The notes under the pieces were generated by a model. That model worked only from the letters and a program-made list of their open reading frames with translations. It searched no databases and was not told where the DNA came from. DNA of 35,981 nt from Candidatus Thiosymbion oneisti (GTDB taxonomy: Bacteria > Pseudomonadota > Gammaproteobacteria > Chromatiales > Chromatiaceae): NCBI RefSeq assembly GCF_900092655.1, contig NZ_FLUY01000280.1:1-35981 (forward strand), given 5' to 3'. Both the position numbers and the translations under genes were made by a program. This document shows, piece after piece, positions 26,807-35,880 of this stretch. The stretch's first letter is position 1. Each line of letters opens with the position of its first letter.

Positions 26807-27673
26807 ATGAACGCAAAGAAGCTGATTATTGTCAGTGGACTGTCCGGGTCGGGAAAAAGCATCGCGTTGCATACGCTGGAAGACCTCGGTTATTACTGTA
26901 TCGACAACCTCCCCCTGTTTCTGCTCAAGGAACTGGTCGCAGGACTGGCGAGGGCGGACAGCGACGCCTTCACCCAAACCGCCGTCGGTATCGACGCCCG
27001 TAACCAGCCGCAGCAGCTGGAGGGACTGCCGAGGCTGCTGGAGTTCGTCTGCAACGGACCTTTCGAGCGTCGCGTCCTCTACCTGGAGGCCCAGACGGAC
27101 ACCCTGATCAAACGCTTCAGCGAGACCCGCCGCAAGCATCCCTTGACTGTCCCTGAGCGTCCGTTGGCCGAGGCAATCGAGCTCGAACGCAAGCTGCTCG
27201 AACCGATCCTGAGCGATTCCGACCTGCGCATCGACACTACCCACACCAACGTCCATCAGCTGCGGGATCTGGTGCGCGAGTGCCTTCGGGACGGTGCCTC
27301 GCCCAAGGTCTCGATTCTGCTCCAAACCTTCGGCTTCAAACACGGCATACCCCAGGACGTGGACTTCGTCTTCGATGTACGCTGTTTGCCCAATCCCCAT
27401 TGGCAGCCGGAATTGCGCTCGTTGACCGGTCTGGATCCCGCGGTAGCCCACTTCTTGGAAGCGTTACCGGAAGTCGGCGCGATGCACGATGACCTCGCGC
27501 GCTTCTTCGACCGCTGGATTCCCCGCTTCGAGGCAGACGGGCGCAGCTATCTGACCGTCGCCGTCGGTTGTACCGGTGGTCAACACCGCTCCGTCTACAT
27601 CGCCGAACAGCTCAAAAGCCATTTCGAGGCTGAAGGACGCAAGGTCATGGTCCGCCACCGGGAGTTGTTGTGA
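26807..27673 (+). CDS. rapZ: RNase adapter protein RapZ
   Basis: P-loop protein that in E. coli binds small RNA GlmZ and guides RNase E, controlling glucosamine-6-phosphate synthesis. 288 aa. Walker A GLSGSGKS at 11-18, DNLPLFLL after the first strand, Walker B-like DVRCLPNPHWQPELRSLTGL, and the C-terminal RNA-binding domain with TVAVGCTGGQHRSVYIAEQL. Start ATG 26807 gives the standard N-terminus KLIIVSGLSGSGKS. Its TGA overlaps the GTG of npr by 4 bases. Confidence 0.96.
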   Translation: MNAKKLIIVSGLSGSGKSIALHTLEDLGYYCIDNLPLFLLKELVAGLARADSDAFTQTAVGIDARNQPQQLEGLPRLLEFVCNGPFERRVLYLEAQTDTLIKRFSETRRKHPLTVPERPLAEAIELERKLLEPILSDSDLRIDTTHTNVHQLRDLVRECLRDGASPKVSILLQTFGFKHGIPQDVDFVFDVRCLPNPHWQPELRSLTGLDPAVAHFLEALPEVGAMHDDLARFFDRWIPRFEADGRSYLTVAVGCTGGQHRSVYIAEQLKSHFEAEGRKVMVRHRELL

Positions 27674-27939
27674 TCCGCAAGGAGATCGAGATCCTGAACA
27701 AGCTCGGGCTGCACGCCCGCGCCGCCGCTAAGCTGGTCACCTGTGCCGGCGCTTTCGCCAGTCAGGTCCGGTTGGAATGGAAGGGTCGGCGGGTAAACGG
27801 TAAGAGCATCATGGATGTGATGATGCTGGCCGCGGCGCAGGGCAGTATGGTGACACTGCTGATCGAGGGCAAGGACGAAGCCGCCGCCTGTGCTGCCCTG
27901 GAGAGGCTCATCGCCGACCGCTTCGGGGAGGACGAATGA
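27670..27939 (+). CDS. npr: phosphocarrier protein NPr (HPr-like)
   Basis: 89-aa HPr-family protein that passes phosphate from enzyme I to PtsN. Active His is H15 in NKLGLHARAAAKLV; the regulatory Ser region is S46 in VNGKSIMDVMML. GTG start at 27670 overlaps the stop of rapZ, and its TGA overlaps the next gene (ATGA), so rapZ-npr-enzyme I form one tightly coupled unit. Also called ptsO. Confidence 0.96.
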   Translation: MIRKEIEILNKLGLHARAAAKLVTCAGAFASQVRLEWKGRRVNGKSIMDVMMLAAAQGSMVTLLIEGKDEAAACAALERLIADRFGEDE

Positions 27940-29684
27940 CCCTCTCCTGTTGCGGACTCGGCGTCGCCACTACCCGGGCGATCGCGATCGGCCCTGTCTT
28001 CCTGCTCGACCGGAGCCCCCTGAGGATAGCCCCCCGCAGCATCGATCCGGCCGCGGTTCCCGGCGAGCTGCAACGGCTCGAAGCTGCCCTCGCGGCGGCC
28101 CAGGGGGCCCTGCGGACCGTGCGCGATCAGATCCCGCACGCAACCCCGGTCAAAGTCGCTGAATTCATCGACTCACACCTGCTCATGCTCGAAGATGCCG
28201 CCCTCGTCGATCCGGCGCGGGCATTGATCCGGGAGCGGCTGTTCAGCGCCGAGTGGGCATTGGAGCAGCACCGGATGACGTTGGTGAAGGCATTCGAAGA
28301 GATGGAGGACCCTTATCTGCGTGGCCGCCGCGACGACCTAGACCATGTGGTGCAGCACATCCTCGGCTTCCTGCTCGACGGACGGATCCCGGACCCGGAG
28401 GAAGACACCGACCTGAACGGGTGCGTGGTCATCGCCCATGACATCTCTCCCGCGGACACGGTAGTCCTGCGCCAGCGGCGCGTCGTGGCCCTGGTCACCG
28501 AGTACGGCAGTCCCCTGTCCCATACCGCCATCCTGGCGCGCAGCCTGAACCTCCCTATGGTAGTCGGGGTGCGCAAGGTTACCAGCTATTTTCGTCCGGG
28601 CGAGACGGTGGTGGTCGACGACGAGTCCGGCGTCGTGTTGGCAGACGTCGACGCGGACATCCTGGCGCATTACCGGCAGCGCATACGGGTACTCGAGGAA
28701 CGCCGAGCCCGCCTCCGGCGCTTGGTCAGAGAGCCCTCGCTCAGCGCCGACGGAACCCCGGTAAGTCTGCTGGGCAATCTCGATCTCCCGGAAGATACGG
28801 TAGCCATCCGAGCCAACGGAGCGGCCGGGGTTGGCCTCTACCGGACCGAGTTCCTCTACATGAACCGGGACCGTCCGCCGGACGAGGAGGAGCAGCTGGC
28901 GGCCTATCTGGAGGTCATCCGCGGACTCGAAGGCACCCCGGTCACGATACGGACCCTGGACCTGGGGGCGGACAAACAGGTGGACGGCGACTCGGCCACC
29001 TGTCCACTGGCCTGTAATCCCGCCCTGGGTCTGCGTGCCATCCGCCTGTGCCTCAAGCAGCCCGAGCTGTTTCGTCCCCAGCTGCGCGCGATCCTACGCG
29101 CCTCCGCCTTCGGCCCGGTGCGTCTGATGATCCCTATGTTGTCCCACATCCGGGAGCTCGATTCGGTCCTCGCACTCATCGAGCAGGTCGGTCGGGAGCT
29201 CGACCGCGAGGGGCTGGCCTTCGATCCGCACATGCCGGTAGGCGGCATGATCGAAGTACCGGCGGCCGCCCTTTCCGCGCCGGCATTCACCCACCGGCTG
29301 GATTTTCTCTCCATCGGCACCAACGACCTCATCCAATACACCCTGGCCATTGACCGTATGGACGACACTGTCAGCTACCTTTACGATCCCCTGCACCCGG
29401 CGATACTCCGTCTCATCCGCATGACGATCGAGGCCGGACGGGCCCACGGTATCCCCGTATCCATGTGCGGCGAAATGGCGGGAACCCCCCGCTATGTGCC
29501 CCTGCTGCTGGGACTTGGCCTGCGTGAGTTCAGTATGCAACCGGGCTCGCTGCTGGAGATCAAGGAACGCGTACGCGGTTCTCATATCCCCCACCTGGAG
29601 CGCGCAACCGGGGAGCTGTTCGCCCATCTGGAAGATCATGAGCCGGAACAGTTCGCGCAGGCCATCGAGCGCATCTGCTCCTGA
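27936..29684 (+). CDS. phosphoenolpyruvate-protein phosphotransferase (enzyme I)
   Basis: Autophosphorylates from PEP and phosphorylates NPr. 582 aa: enzyme-I length, without the N-terminal GAF domain that marks enteric PtsP (about 750 aa). Active His is H196 in TEYGSPLSHTAILARSLNLP. The C-terminal TIM barrel contains GLYRTEFLYMN (PEP binding), DFLSIGTNDLIQYTLAIDR and the active-site Cys in VSMCGEMAG (near residue 515). ATGA overlap with npr. No sugar-specific PTS genes are in the window, so this enzyme most likely feeds the NPr-PtsN branch. ptsI and ptsP are both used for such genes; no symbol is given. Confidence 0.95.
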   Translation: MTLSCCGLGVATTRAIAIGPVFLLDRSPLRIAPRSIDPAAVPGELQRLEAALAAAQGALRTVRDQIPHATPVKVAEFIDSHLLMLEDAALVDPARALIRERLFSAEWALEQHRMTLVKAFEEMEDPYLRGRRDDLDHVVQHILGFLLDGRIPDPEEDTDLNGCVVIAHDISPADTVVLRQRRVVALVTEYGSPLSHTAILARSLNLPMVVGVRKVTSYFRPGETVVVDDESGVVLADVDADILAHYRQRIRVLEERRARLRRLVREPSLSADGTPVSLLGNLDLPEDTVAIRANGAAGVGLYRTEFLYMNRDRPPDEEEQLAAYLEVIRGLEGTPVTIRTLDLGADKQVDGDSATCPLACNPALGLRAIRLCLKQPELFRPQLRAILRASAFGPVRLMIPMLSHIRELDSVLALIEQVGRELDREGLAFDPHMPVGGMIEVPAAALSAPAFTHRLDFLSIGTNDLIQYTLAIDRMDDTVSYLYDPLHPAILRLIRMTIEAGRAHGIPVSMCGEMAGTPRYVPLLLGLGLREFSMQPGSLLEIKERVRGSHIPHLERATGELFAHLEDHEPEQFAQAIERICS

Positions 29685-29855
29685 CCTGCCATGCCCGTCC
29701 GCTGACATCGTAGAGTGGCGAGTGGAACGAACCGCATCACCGGGAATGGAAAATTTGTCCGCCTAGTGACTATTGCGCGTTTCTATGTTCCGGCATAGCC
29801 TGCCGCAGTCGGCATAACACCGCTCCGGCTTGAATATAATCACGCAGATTTGACA

Positions 29856-31409
29856 ATGACCAACAATCAACCTTTACCGAACAAGGGAAGGGCGACATAC
29901 GAACACGATGTTTCCCCCCCGACCAAAGACGATATCGACCGGATCATGCACCGCATTCGAGAAGAAGTCGCGTCCGAGCAATCGAGCCGGGCTCAGGTAA
30001 CCGAAGGAGCAGTGGCGGAATCGGCCCCCTCACCGATACCGGAGGCCGGCGTTGAGCCCTTTGCCGAGAGACCCTCCGGGCCGCCCGGGAATCGTGTGGA
30101 AGATTTCCTCCTCGCCGATGATGAGGCGTTTCTTGAAAACGCTTATCGACGCATCCTGAACCGGGATCTCGACCACGGGGGGCGGGAACGATTCCTTGCC
30201 AGGTTGAAAGCAAAGCAGATCTCCAAGCTGGAGGTGCTGGCACGCTTGAGATACTCCCCGGAAGGGAGGGCGAACGGGGTCCCGATTCGAGGTGGGCTGG
30301 CCGTGTGGGGGTTGATGAAGGCGGTCTTTCGTGTACCGATTCTGGGCTACTTACCGGCGCTCTTGATTCATCTGATCAGGCTGCCGGTGGCTGTTGCCAA
30401 TCAGGAGCGGACGACGGAGGACCTGTGGCAGGCGATCAACGAGAACAGGGATATCGTTAATAAGAAAGTCGACCATGAGAAATTTTGGGATGTCGTCAAT
30501 GGGAAGGCCGATAACGGGCGGCTTGCGGAGCTCGAATCAAAGCTTGCAGCGCTTGCATCGGAGCAGGCCAGGTTGCTCCATAAATATCAGGACCAGAAAC
30601 GGACCCTGCTCGATTCCCAGCGGCGGCTGAATTTGCTCCTTGAGGAGGCCCGCAAACGGCTGCCCGAACCCTTCGACCAAGAACAGGTCGCCACGCTGAC
30701 CGCTGCGGCGGATCATTGGCTGGACGCGCACTATGTCAGCTTCGAGGATGCCTTCCGGGGGACGCGCGCGGAGATCAAGCAACGCGCCGAGGTCTACCTG
30801 GAGCTGATCCGCTCGGTCGGTGCCGGAACCGAGGAACACCCCGTGATCGATCTGGGATGCGGTCGGGGCGAGCTGTTGGAATTGCTGAAAGACCATAATC
30901 TGGTGGCACGTGGCATCGACCTGAATCAGCTGCTTGTCAAGGAATGCCGGGATACTGGATTCGAGGTCATCGAGGCGGATGCGATGGACTACCTACGCAA
31001 GCTGCACCAGGCATCGGTAGGGGCCATTACCGGCCTGCATCTCATCGAACACATTCCCTTCAACCAGCTCGTGCAACTCTTGGATGAGTGTTTGCGAGTA
31101 CTCAAGCCCGGTGGTCTCGTGGCCTTCGAGACACCGAATCCGGAAAATCTTCGGGTTGGGGCCTGCAACTTCTACTTTGATCCGACCCACCTGCATCCAC
31201 TGCCCCCGCTCATGTCCCAGTTTCTGCTCGAAGCCAGGGGCTATGTTGCGGTCGAGATCAAGCGACTTTCCGAACACCGTTCAGTGGAATCATTACCGCT
31301 CTCGCCTGCGGAAACGCCCGATGCCCAAGCCCTGAACCGGGTCATCGAGTTTATCAATGCGAACTTCGCGACCGCCCCTGATTATGCCGTGATCGGATAC
31401 AAGGCCTAA
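29856..31409 (+). CDS. DUF4214 plus SAM-dependent methyltransferase fusion, glycan locus
   Basis: 517 aa from ATG 29856 (a TTG two codons earlier is possible). A disordered acidic N-terminus is followed by a DUF4214-like domain at about 82-145 (EDFLLADDEAFLENAYRRIL, NRDLDHGGRERFLARLKAKQ), a hydrophobic stretch at about 150-180, a coiled-coil-like region (RLAELESKLAALASEQARLL to LLLEEARKRLP, about 222-270), and a class I methyltransferase at about 300-450 with SAM motif I DLGCGRGE (332-339) and later motif LRVLKPGGLVAFETPNPEN. The combination resembles the methyltransferases that cap or modify the ends of O-antigen chains (WbdD-like), and the neighbours are glycosyltransferases and a glycan exporter. 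No kinase domain is present. Function in polysaccharide modification is inferred from context. Confidence 0.85.
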   Translation: MTNNQPLPNKGRATYEHDVSPPTKDDIDRIMHRIREEVASEQSSRAQVTEGAVAESAPSPIPEAGVEPFAERPSGPPGNRVEDFLLADDEAFLENAYRRILNRDLDHGGRERFLARLKAKQISKLEVLARLRYSPEGRANGVPIRGGLAVWGLMKAVFRVPILGYLPALLIHLIRLPVAVANQERTTEDLWQAINENRDIVNKKVDHEKFWDVVNGKADNGRLAELESKLAALASEQARLLHKYQDQKRTLLDSQRRLNLLLEEARKRLPEPFDQEQVATLTAAADHWLDAHYVSFEDAFRGTRAEIKQRAEVYLELIRSVGAGTEEHPVIDLGCGRGELLELLKDHNLVARGIDLNQLLVKECRDTGFEVIEADAMDYLRKLHQASVGAITGLHLIEHIPFNQLVQLLDECLRVLKPGGLVAFETPNPENLRVGACNFYFDPTHLHPLPPLMSQFLLEARGYVAVEIKRLSEHRSVESLPLSPAETPDAQALNRVIEFINANFATAPDYAVIGYKA

Positions 31410-31411
31410 GG

Positions 31412-32485
31412 ATGAAAATCGCCATCTTGTCAACGGCTTCCGTGACAGGGGAACAAGGGGGCGCAGAGCGTTTCTACCCGGGGCTTAGCAACGCTCTGAT
31501 CGAGGCAGGCGCAAGTACCGAAATCGTATCCATAGTTAGTGATGAGAGGGACTTTCGTCACATCCAGGAGTCTTACCTCCGTTTCTATGACTTGGACCTT
31601 ACCGGCTACGATGCCGTGATCTCTACCAAGGCGCCGGGATACGTCGTGCGGCATCCGAATCATCTGTGCTACCTGCAGCACACCATGCGCGTCTTCTACG
31701 ACTTGTTCGATGTTACGTATCCGCTGCCTACTCGAGAGCACATCCGACGCCGGAAGTTCATTCACAACCTGGATACGTTGGCGCTTCGATCACCAAGGAC
31801 ACGGCGTATCTTCACTATCGGCCATGAGGTAAGTCGGAGACTCAAGGCATTTAATGGTCTCGATTCGGAGGTGCTCTATCAGGCAACCACGATAAAAGGA
31901 TTCCGGCATGGAGATTACCGGTACGTTTTCCTACCCGGCCGCCTGAATCGGTGGAAGCGAGGCGACCTGGTCATCAAGGCCATGCGCCACGTCCGCTCGC
32001 CGGTGGAGCTCCTCATCTCCGGCATCGGGGAGAAGGAGGTGGCCTGGAAGTCGTTGGCGAGTAAGAATTCAAGAATTCGTTTTCTCGGCAGGGTCTCCGA
32101 CGAGGAATTGCTTGCGCTCTACGCCGATGCGTTGTGCGTGGCCTTCGTTCCGTTGCACGAGGACTTCGGGCTGATAACGCTCGAGGCATTTCATAGCCAC
32201 AAACCCGTGATTACCTGTTCGGATTCCGGCGAACCAGCGCGAATCGTGGAGCACGGGAAAAGTGGTTTCGTTTGCGCCCCCAATCCCAGGCGCATTGCCA
32301 AACACATCGATTTTCTTGCTGCCGACCCGGCAGTGTCTAAGCGTATGGGCCAACGGGGTGCGGAATCGATCCAAGGTATCAGTTGGGAGCATGTGGCCAC
32401 TACCCTGATGGATGCGCTCGAAGCGGGGATTGAGCGCGTTAAGAGGCCATCAATTCGAAGATTCCCGAAACACCACACCCGCTAG
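31412..32485 (+). CDS. glycosyltransferase family 4/1
   Basis: 357 aa GT-B enzyme that adds sugars from nucleotide-sugar donors, here most likely to a surface polysaccharide on the cytoplasmic face. The C-terminal nucleotide-binding half is clear: FLPGRLNRWKRGDLVIKAM, GRVSDEELLALYADALCVAF and the E-x7-E motif HEDFGLITLEAFHSHKPVIT, then GKSGFVCAPNPR. The N-terminal half starts IAILSTASVTGEQGGAERFY, with the GGAER loop seen in GT4 acceptors. It begins two bases after the methyltransferase stop and is followed by a second glycosyltransferase. Donor and acceptor cannot be told. Confidence 0.9.
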   Translation: MKIAILSTASVTGEQGGAERFYPGLSNALIEAGASTEIVSIVSDERDFRHIQESYLRFYDLDLTGYDAVISTKAPGYVVRHPNHLCYLQHTMRVFYDLFDVTYPLPTREHIRRRKFIHNLDTLALRSPRTRRIFTIGHEVSRRLKAFNGLDSEVLYQATTIKGFRHGDYRYVFLPGRLNRWKRGDLVIKAMRHVRSPVELLISGIGEKEVAWKSLASKNSRIRFLGRVSDEELLALYADALCVAFVPLHEDFGLITLEAFHSHKPVITCSDSGEPARIVEHGKSGFVCAPNPRRIAKHIDFLAADPAVSKRMGQRGAESIQGISWEHVATTLMDALEAGIERVKRPSIRRFPKHHTR

Positions 32486-32531
32486 GTCACCTAGGTGACG
32501 CCAAGCGATTTTCGGTAGTTACGAAGACACC

Positions 32532-33944
32532 ATGACTATTTGGATAAACGTTACCACATCCGTAGGTCACAAGCAGCCGCCGGTCGGTGTCGTTCGGGTT
32601 GAGCAAAATATCGCCTGGGCTCTCCGGGAAGCGCTCGGTGAAGAGCAGGTACGGTATTGCGTGTGGAAAGCAGGACGAGGTGATTTTGTCGAGATCCCTG
32701 CCGCCTCCGTTAGAGCAAGCTTGACGAAGAAGCCCTCTCCTGACAGACCTTGGTGTATAAGGCCGTCGCGTTCCTCGGAACATCAGATTGCACCCATCCG
32801 ATTCAGCGCGCCCCTTGCTAGCATCCGGACGAACCTTCGGTCTCTCGCCAGAGGTTCGCCGTGCTTGGTCGCCGGAATAAGACGCCTCGTCGAAGTGGGA
32901 CGCAGTATACAGAGAGGCTTGGGAAAATGGGCTTTTCGCACGCGCATGGGCCTGGGGCGATGGTTGGCGACCTCAGGGGGATACGTCTGTAACGTTCTGA
33001 GACCGGGGGACGTTCTGGTTATCCTCGGTATTGAGTGGGATATCAGCTTTGTCCTCCAGGAATTAAAGAACCGTGTCGGTATCCGAATTATCGGCTGTTG
33101 CCACGATCTAGGCCCGATCAAATATCCTCAGTATTGTCTTCGTTACGTCGCCAAGCAGTTTCCGAGGTATCTGATGGAGTTAGTAGCAGGGTGTGATGCG
33201 ATTGCCTGTGTGTCGGAATGCACCTTGCGGGATTTGCGCGCAGAGATCGAGAGACTCGGCATACCGGTGCCGCGGCTCTTTACTATCCGCCTCGGAGCAG
33301 ATCTGCCCATGGCTGCCGGGTCGCCCTCCGACCTGATCTCGAGCCTGACAGAACGGCCCTACGTACTGTTCGTGTCCACCATCGAACGACGCAAGAACCA
33401 TGAGGTGCTCTATCGGGCCTTCCATCGCCTTGCCGAGATCCATGGTCGGGACAGGCTACCGCGCATGGTCTTTGTCGGGTCACCCGGCTGGGGTGTGAAC
33501 GATCTCCTTAACGACATCAAGCTGGATCCGGTAACCAAAGGCATCATTGTTCAGTTGCATCAGGTATCGGACCATGACCTTTGCGTCCTGTACCAAAAGG
33601 CGCTGTTCTGCGTCTTCCCTTCACTCTACGAGGGTTGGGGCCTTCCGGTCGCGGAGGCCCTGGGTTTCGGAACGCCGGTCGTCTGTTCGGATCGCGGCTC
33701 GCTGCCGGAGGTAGGAGGCGATCTGGTCGAGTACCTGGATCCTTGGGATCTGCCCGCTTGGGTCCATGCCATCGAGCGGCTTTGGCTCGATGGGGATTAC
33801 AGAAGACGTTTAGCGGACCGCATTGCCAGGGAGTATCGAATGGAAGACTGGTCGGCGGCCGGAACAAAAATCGGACGGATTGCGTCGAGGCTCGAAGCCG
33901 GATCGGACGTGCACGTCGTCTCGAATATTCACCTGGAAACCTGA
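32532..33944 (+). CDS. glycosyltransferase family 4/1
   Basis: 470 aa, longer than the preceding one because of a distinct N-terminal part that opens WINVTTSVGHKQPPVGVVRV, a pattern seen in GT4 enzymes of O-antigen and capsule clusters. Residues about 275-445 form the canonical C-terminal domain: VLFVSTIERRKNHEVLYRAF, VFVGSPGWG, then YEGWGLPVAEALGFGTPVVC and SDRGSLPEVGGD. GC content drops in the N-terminal half compared with the PTS genes. 46 bp after the previous gene, 54 bp before the exporter permease, so probably the same transcript. Confidence 0.9.
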   Translation: MTIWINVTTSVGHKQPPVGVVRVEQNIAWALREALGEEQVRYCVWKAGRGDFVEIPAASVRASLTKKPSPDRPWCIRPSRSSEHQIAPIRFSAPLASIRTNLRSLARGSPCLVAGIRRLVEVGRSIQRGLGKWAFRTRMGLGRWLATSGGYVCNVLRPGDVLVILGIEWDISFVLQELKNRVGIRIIGCCHDLGPIKYPQYCLRYVAKQFPRYLMELVAGCDAIACVSECTLRDLRAEIERLGIPVPRLFTIRLGADLPMAAGSPSDLISSLTERPYVLFVSTIERRKNHEVLYRAFHRLAEIHGRDRLPRMVFVGSPGWGVNDLLNDIKLDPVTKGIIVQLHQVSDHDLCVLYQKALFCVFPSLYEGWGLPVAEALGFGTPVVCSDRGSLPEVGGDLVEYLDPWDLPAWVHAIERLWLDGDYRRRLADRIAREYRMEDWSAAGTKIGRIASRLEAGSDVHVVSNIHLET

Positions 33945-33998
33945 TATTGCATCCGGTATCCTTTTGATTTTCCAGACCCTCCTTGGCTCGAACTCTCC

Positions 33999-34853
33999 AT
34001 GCCGGATACCGAGGTCTCCAAATCTTCGTCCTGGTTCGCTGCTCAGTGCCATCATGCAACTCGTTCGGGCCAGCTCCGCAACGCCCTGGCCGACATTTCC
34101 AATGGCTGGGGGCACCGGTCGCTTTGGATGACGATCGGGTTACACACTATTCGACAGACTTATCGACGGTCATTCATCGGACCCTTCTGGATAACCATCT
34201 CGATGGGCGTGATGGTCGCCGCCATCGGTGTACTCTACGGCCAAATCTTCAAGATCGAAGTCCGGGAGTACCTTCCCTATCTAGCCGCGGGTTTTTTCTC
34301 CTGGGGGCTCATATCGAGCTTGGTGAATGAAGGATGTCAGACCTTCAACGGTGCCGAAAATCTCATCAAGCAACTCAATGCGCCATTATCCACTCACGCC
34401 TATCGCGTAGTCTGGAGCAACTTCCTCACAGCGATGCATACCATCTGGGTCTTCGTGGCCGTGGCCCTGGTGTTCCCGGTCGCGGTCGGGTGGTCTTGGT
34501 TGCTCGCGGTGCTCGGGATCGCCCTGATTCTGCTCAACGGACTCTGGGTTGCCCTACTGCTGGGGTTACTGAGTGCCCGCTTCAGAGATATTCCCATGAT
34601 TGTAGGGAGTATCGTACAGGTATTGTTTTTTATGACGCCCATCTTCTGGCAAGTGGATATGCTTCCCGGCCGCAGCGTGCTCCTGGATGGGAATCCCTTC
34701 TACCATTTCGTCACCGTTGTACGCAGCCCCCTGTTGGGCCAGGTTCCGGCCTTCGAGCATTGGATCGTCATCTTTGGGGTAACCATCGTCGGCTGGACCC
34801 TTACCTTGCTCGCCTATACCGCCTATCGGTGGCGAATCCCGTACTGGGTTTAG
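33999..34853 (+). CDS. polysaccharide ABC exporter permease (Wzm/KpsM/RfbA type)
   Basis: 284 aa ABC-2-type permease with six likely membrane segments (for example GPFWITISMGVMVAAIGVLY, LLAVLGIALILLNGLWVALL, VIFGVTIVGWTLTLLAYTAY). The characteristic N-terminal amphipathic helix TIRQTYRRSFIGPFWITIS and the late motif IVQVLFFMTPIFWQVDMLPG with NPFYHFVTVVRSPLLG are found in Wzm and TagG. It moves a lipid-linked glycan to the periplasmic side with its ATPase, encoded 265 bp downstream. Confidence 0.93.
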   Translation: MPDTEVSKSSSWFAAQCHHATRSGQLRNALADISNGWGHRSLWMTIGLHTIRQTYRRSFIGPFWITISMGVMVAAIGVLYGQIFKIEVREYLPYLAAGFFSWGLISSLVNEGCQTFNGAENLIKQLNAPLSTHAYRVVWSNFLTAMHTIWVFVAVALVFPVAVGWSWLLAVLGIALILLNGLWVALLLGLLSARFRDIPMIVGSIVQVLFFMTPIFWQVDMLPGRSVLLDGNPFYHFVTVVRSPLLGQVPAFEHWIVIFGVTIVGWTLTLLAYTAYRWRIPYWV

Positions 34854-34970
34854 CCCGCATATCCCATCAGGGCGGCTGGCGACGCTTCAGTTTTCAATTT
34901 ATTTCAACAAATTATGGATCAATTTCTCAATTACCATAACAAACAGCGTGTAATTGTCGCCAGCCTATCA

Positions 34971-35082
34971 CCGTCCTGGCGGTTTCTCGCGCGCGCTCGC
35001 TTGCCGTTCGCTCAACCCGTAGGAGTGGCTACGAATTTCGCTCACGGCGGCACGAGCGCGGCTGCGAATTCCACCAGGACGG
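34971..35082. repeat. inverted-repeat-bounded insert between exporter genes
   Basis: CCGTCCTGG at 34971-34979 is matched by CCAGGACGG at 35074-35082, with GC-rich, partly self-complementary sequence between (CGCGCTCG/CGAGCGCG). Together with 34854-34970 it widens the gap between the permease and ATPase genes, normally contiguous, to 265 bp. No gene is seen. Confidence 0.55.
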
Positions 35083-35118
35083 CAATCCCTGATGAGATAT
35101 GCGGGCTCGGAGAAAGAT

Positions 35119-35880
35119 ATGGCGTCTATCCGCCTGAATAAGGTGGCGGTATCTTTCCCCATCTATGACGCAAGCAGTCGCTCATTGAAGAAGCGCCTCA
35201 TCCGGACCGGCACGGGCGGACGCATTCAATCTCAGCCCGGTTCGGGCAAGGTATCGGTAGTCAAGGCGCTGGATGATGTGAGCCTGTCGTTTCAAGATGG
35301 GGATTATGTCGGGCTGATTGGGCACAATGGATCGGGAAAGACCACGCTGCTGCGGGTGCTGGCCGGAATCTATGAACCCAGTGCCGGAACTGTCGAGATC
35401 CAAGGCCATGCAGTGCCCCTCTTCGATGTGGCCTTGGGGATGGACCAGGAGAGTACCGGTTACGAGAACATCGTGATGCGAGGCCTGTTTCTGGGTCTGA
35501 CCCATCAGCAAATCAAGCAACGCGTGGACGACATCGTCGAGTTCACCGAGCTGGGGGACTTTTTGAACCTGCCGATACGGACCTATTCCGCCGGTATGCG
35601 CATGCGCCTGGCGTTTGCCGTGTCCACATCGATCGTGCCGGATATCCTGTTATTGGACGAAGGAATCGGGGCGGGTGATGCGGCGTTTCTGGAAAAGGCA
35701 AACAAGCGTCTGGATGCATTCACAGGGAAAGCGGCGATCATCGTACTGGCGTCGCATTCGGAACCTCTGGTGAGGAAAATATGCAGAACCTGCGTCTTGA
35801 TGGAGCACGGGAAGGTGCTTCGCGTGGGAGAGACCGATGCAATCCTGGAGTATTACAAGGACCGATCGGGGGCTCCCTAG
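35119..35880 (+). CDS. polysaccharide ABC exporter ATPase (Wzt/KpsT/RfbB type)
   Basis: 253 aa from ATG 35119 (MASIRLNKVAVSFPIYDA); the frame starts 27 bp earlier but the shorter form matches family N-termini and has GGAGAAAG upstream. Walker A GHNGSGKT at 68-75, signature YSAGMRMRLAF, Walker B DILLLDEGIGAGD, switch His in VLASHSE. In the Wzt/TagH subfamily the D-loop reads GAGD as here. It stops at the ATPase core: the C-terminal carbohydrate-binding domain (~150 residues) that some Wzt proteins use to recognise modified chain ends is absent. Confidence 0.94.
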   Translation: MASIRLNKVAVSFPIYDASSRSLKKRLIRTGTGGRIQSQPGSGKVSVVKALDDVSLSFQDGDYVGLIGHNGSGKTTLLRVLAGIYEPSAGTVEIQGHAVPLFDVALGMDQESTGYENIVMRGLFLGLTHQQIKQRVDDIVEFTELGDFLNLPIRTYSAGMRMRLAFAVSTSIVPDILLLDEGIGAGDAAFLEKANKRLDAFTGKAAIIVLASHSEPLVRKICRTCVLMEHGKVLRVGETDAILEYYKDRSGAP

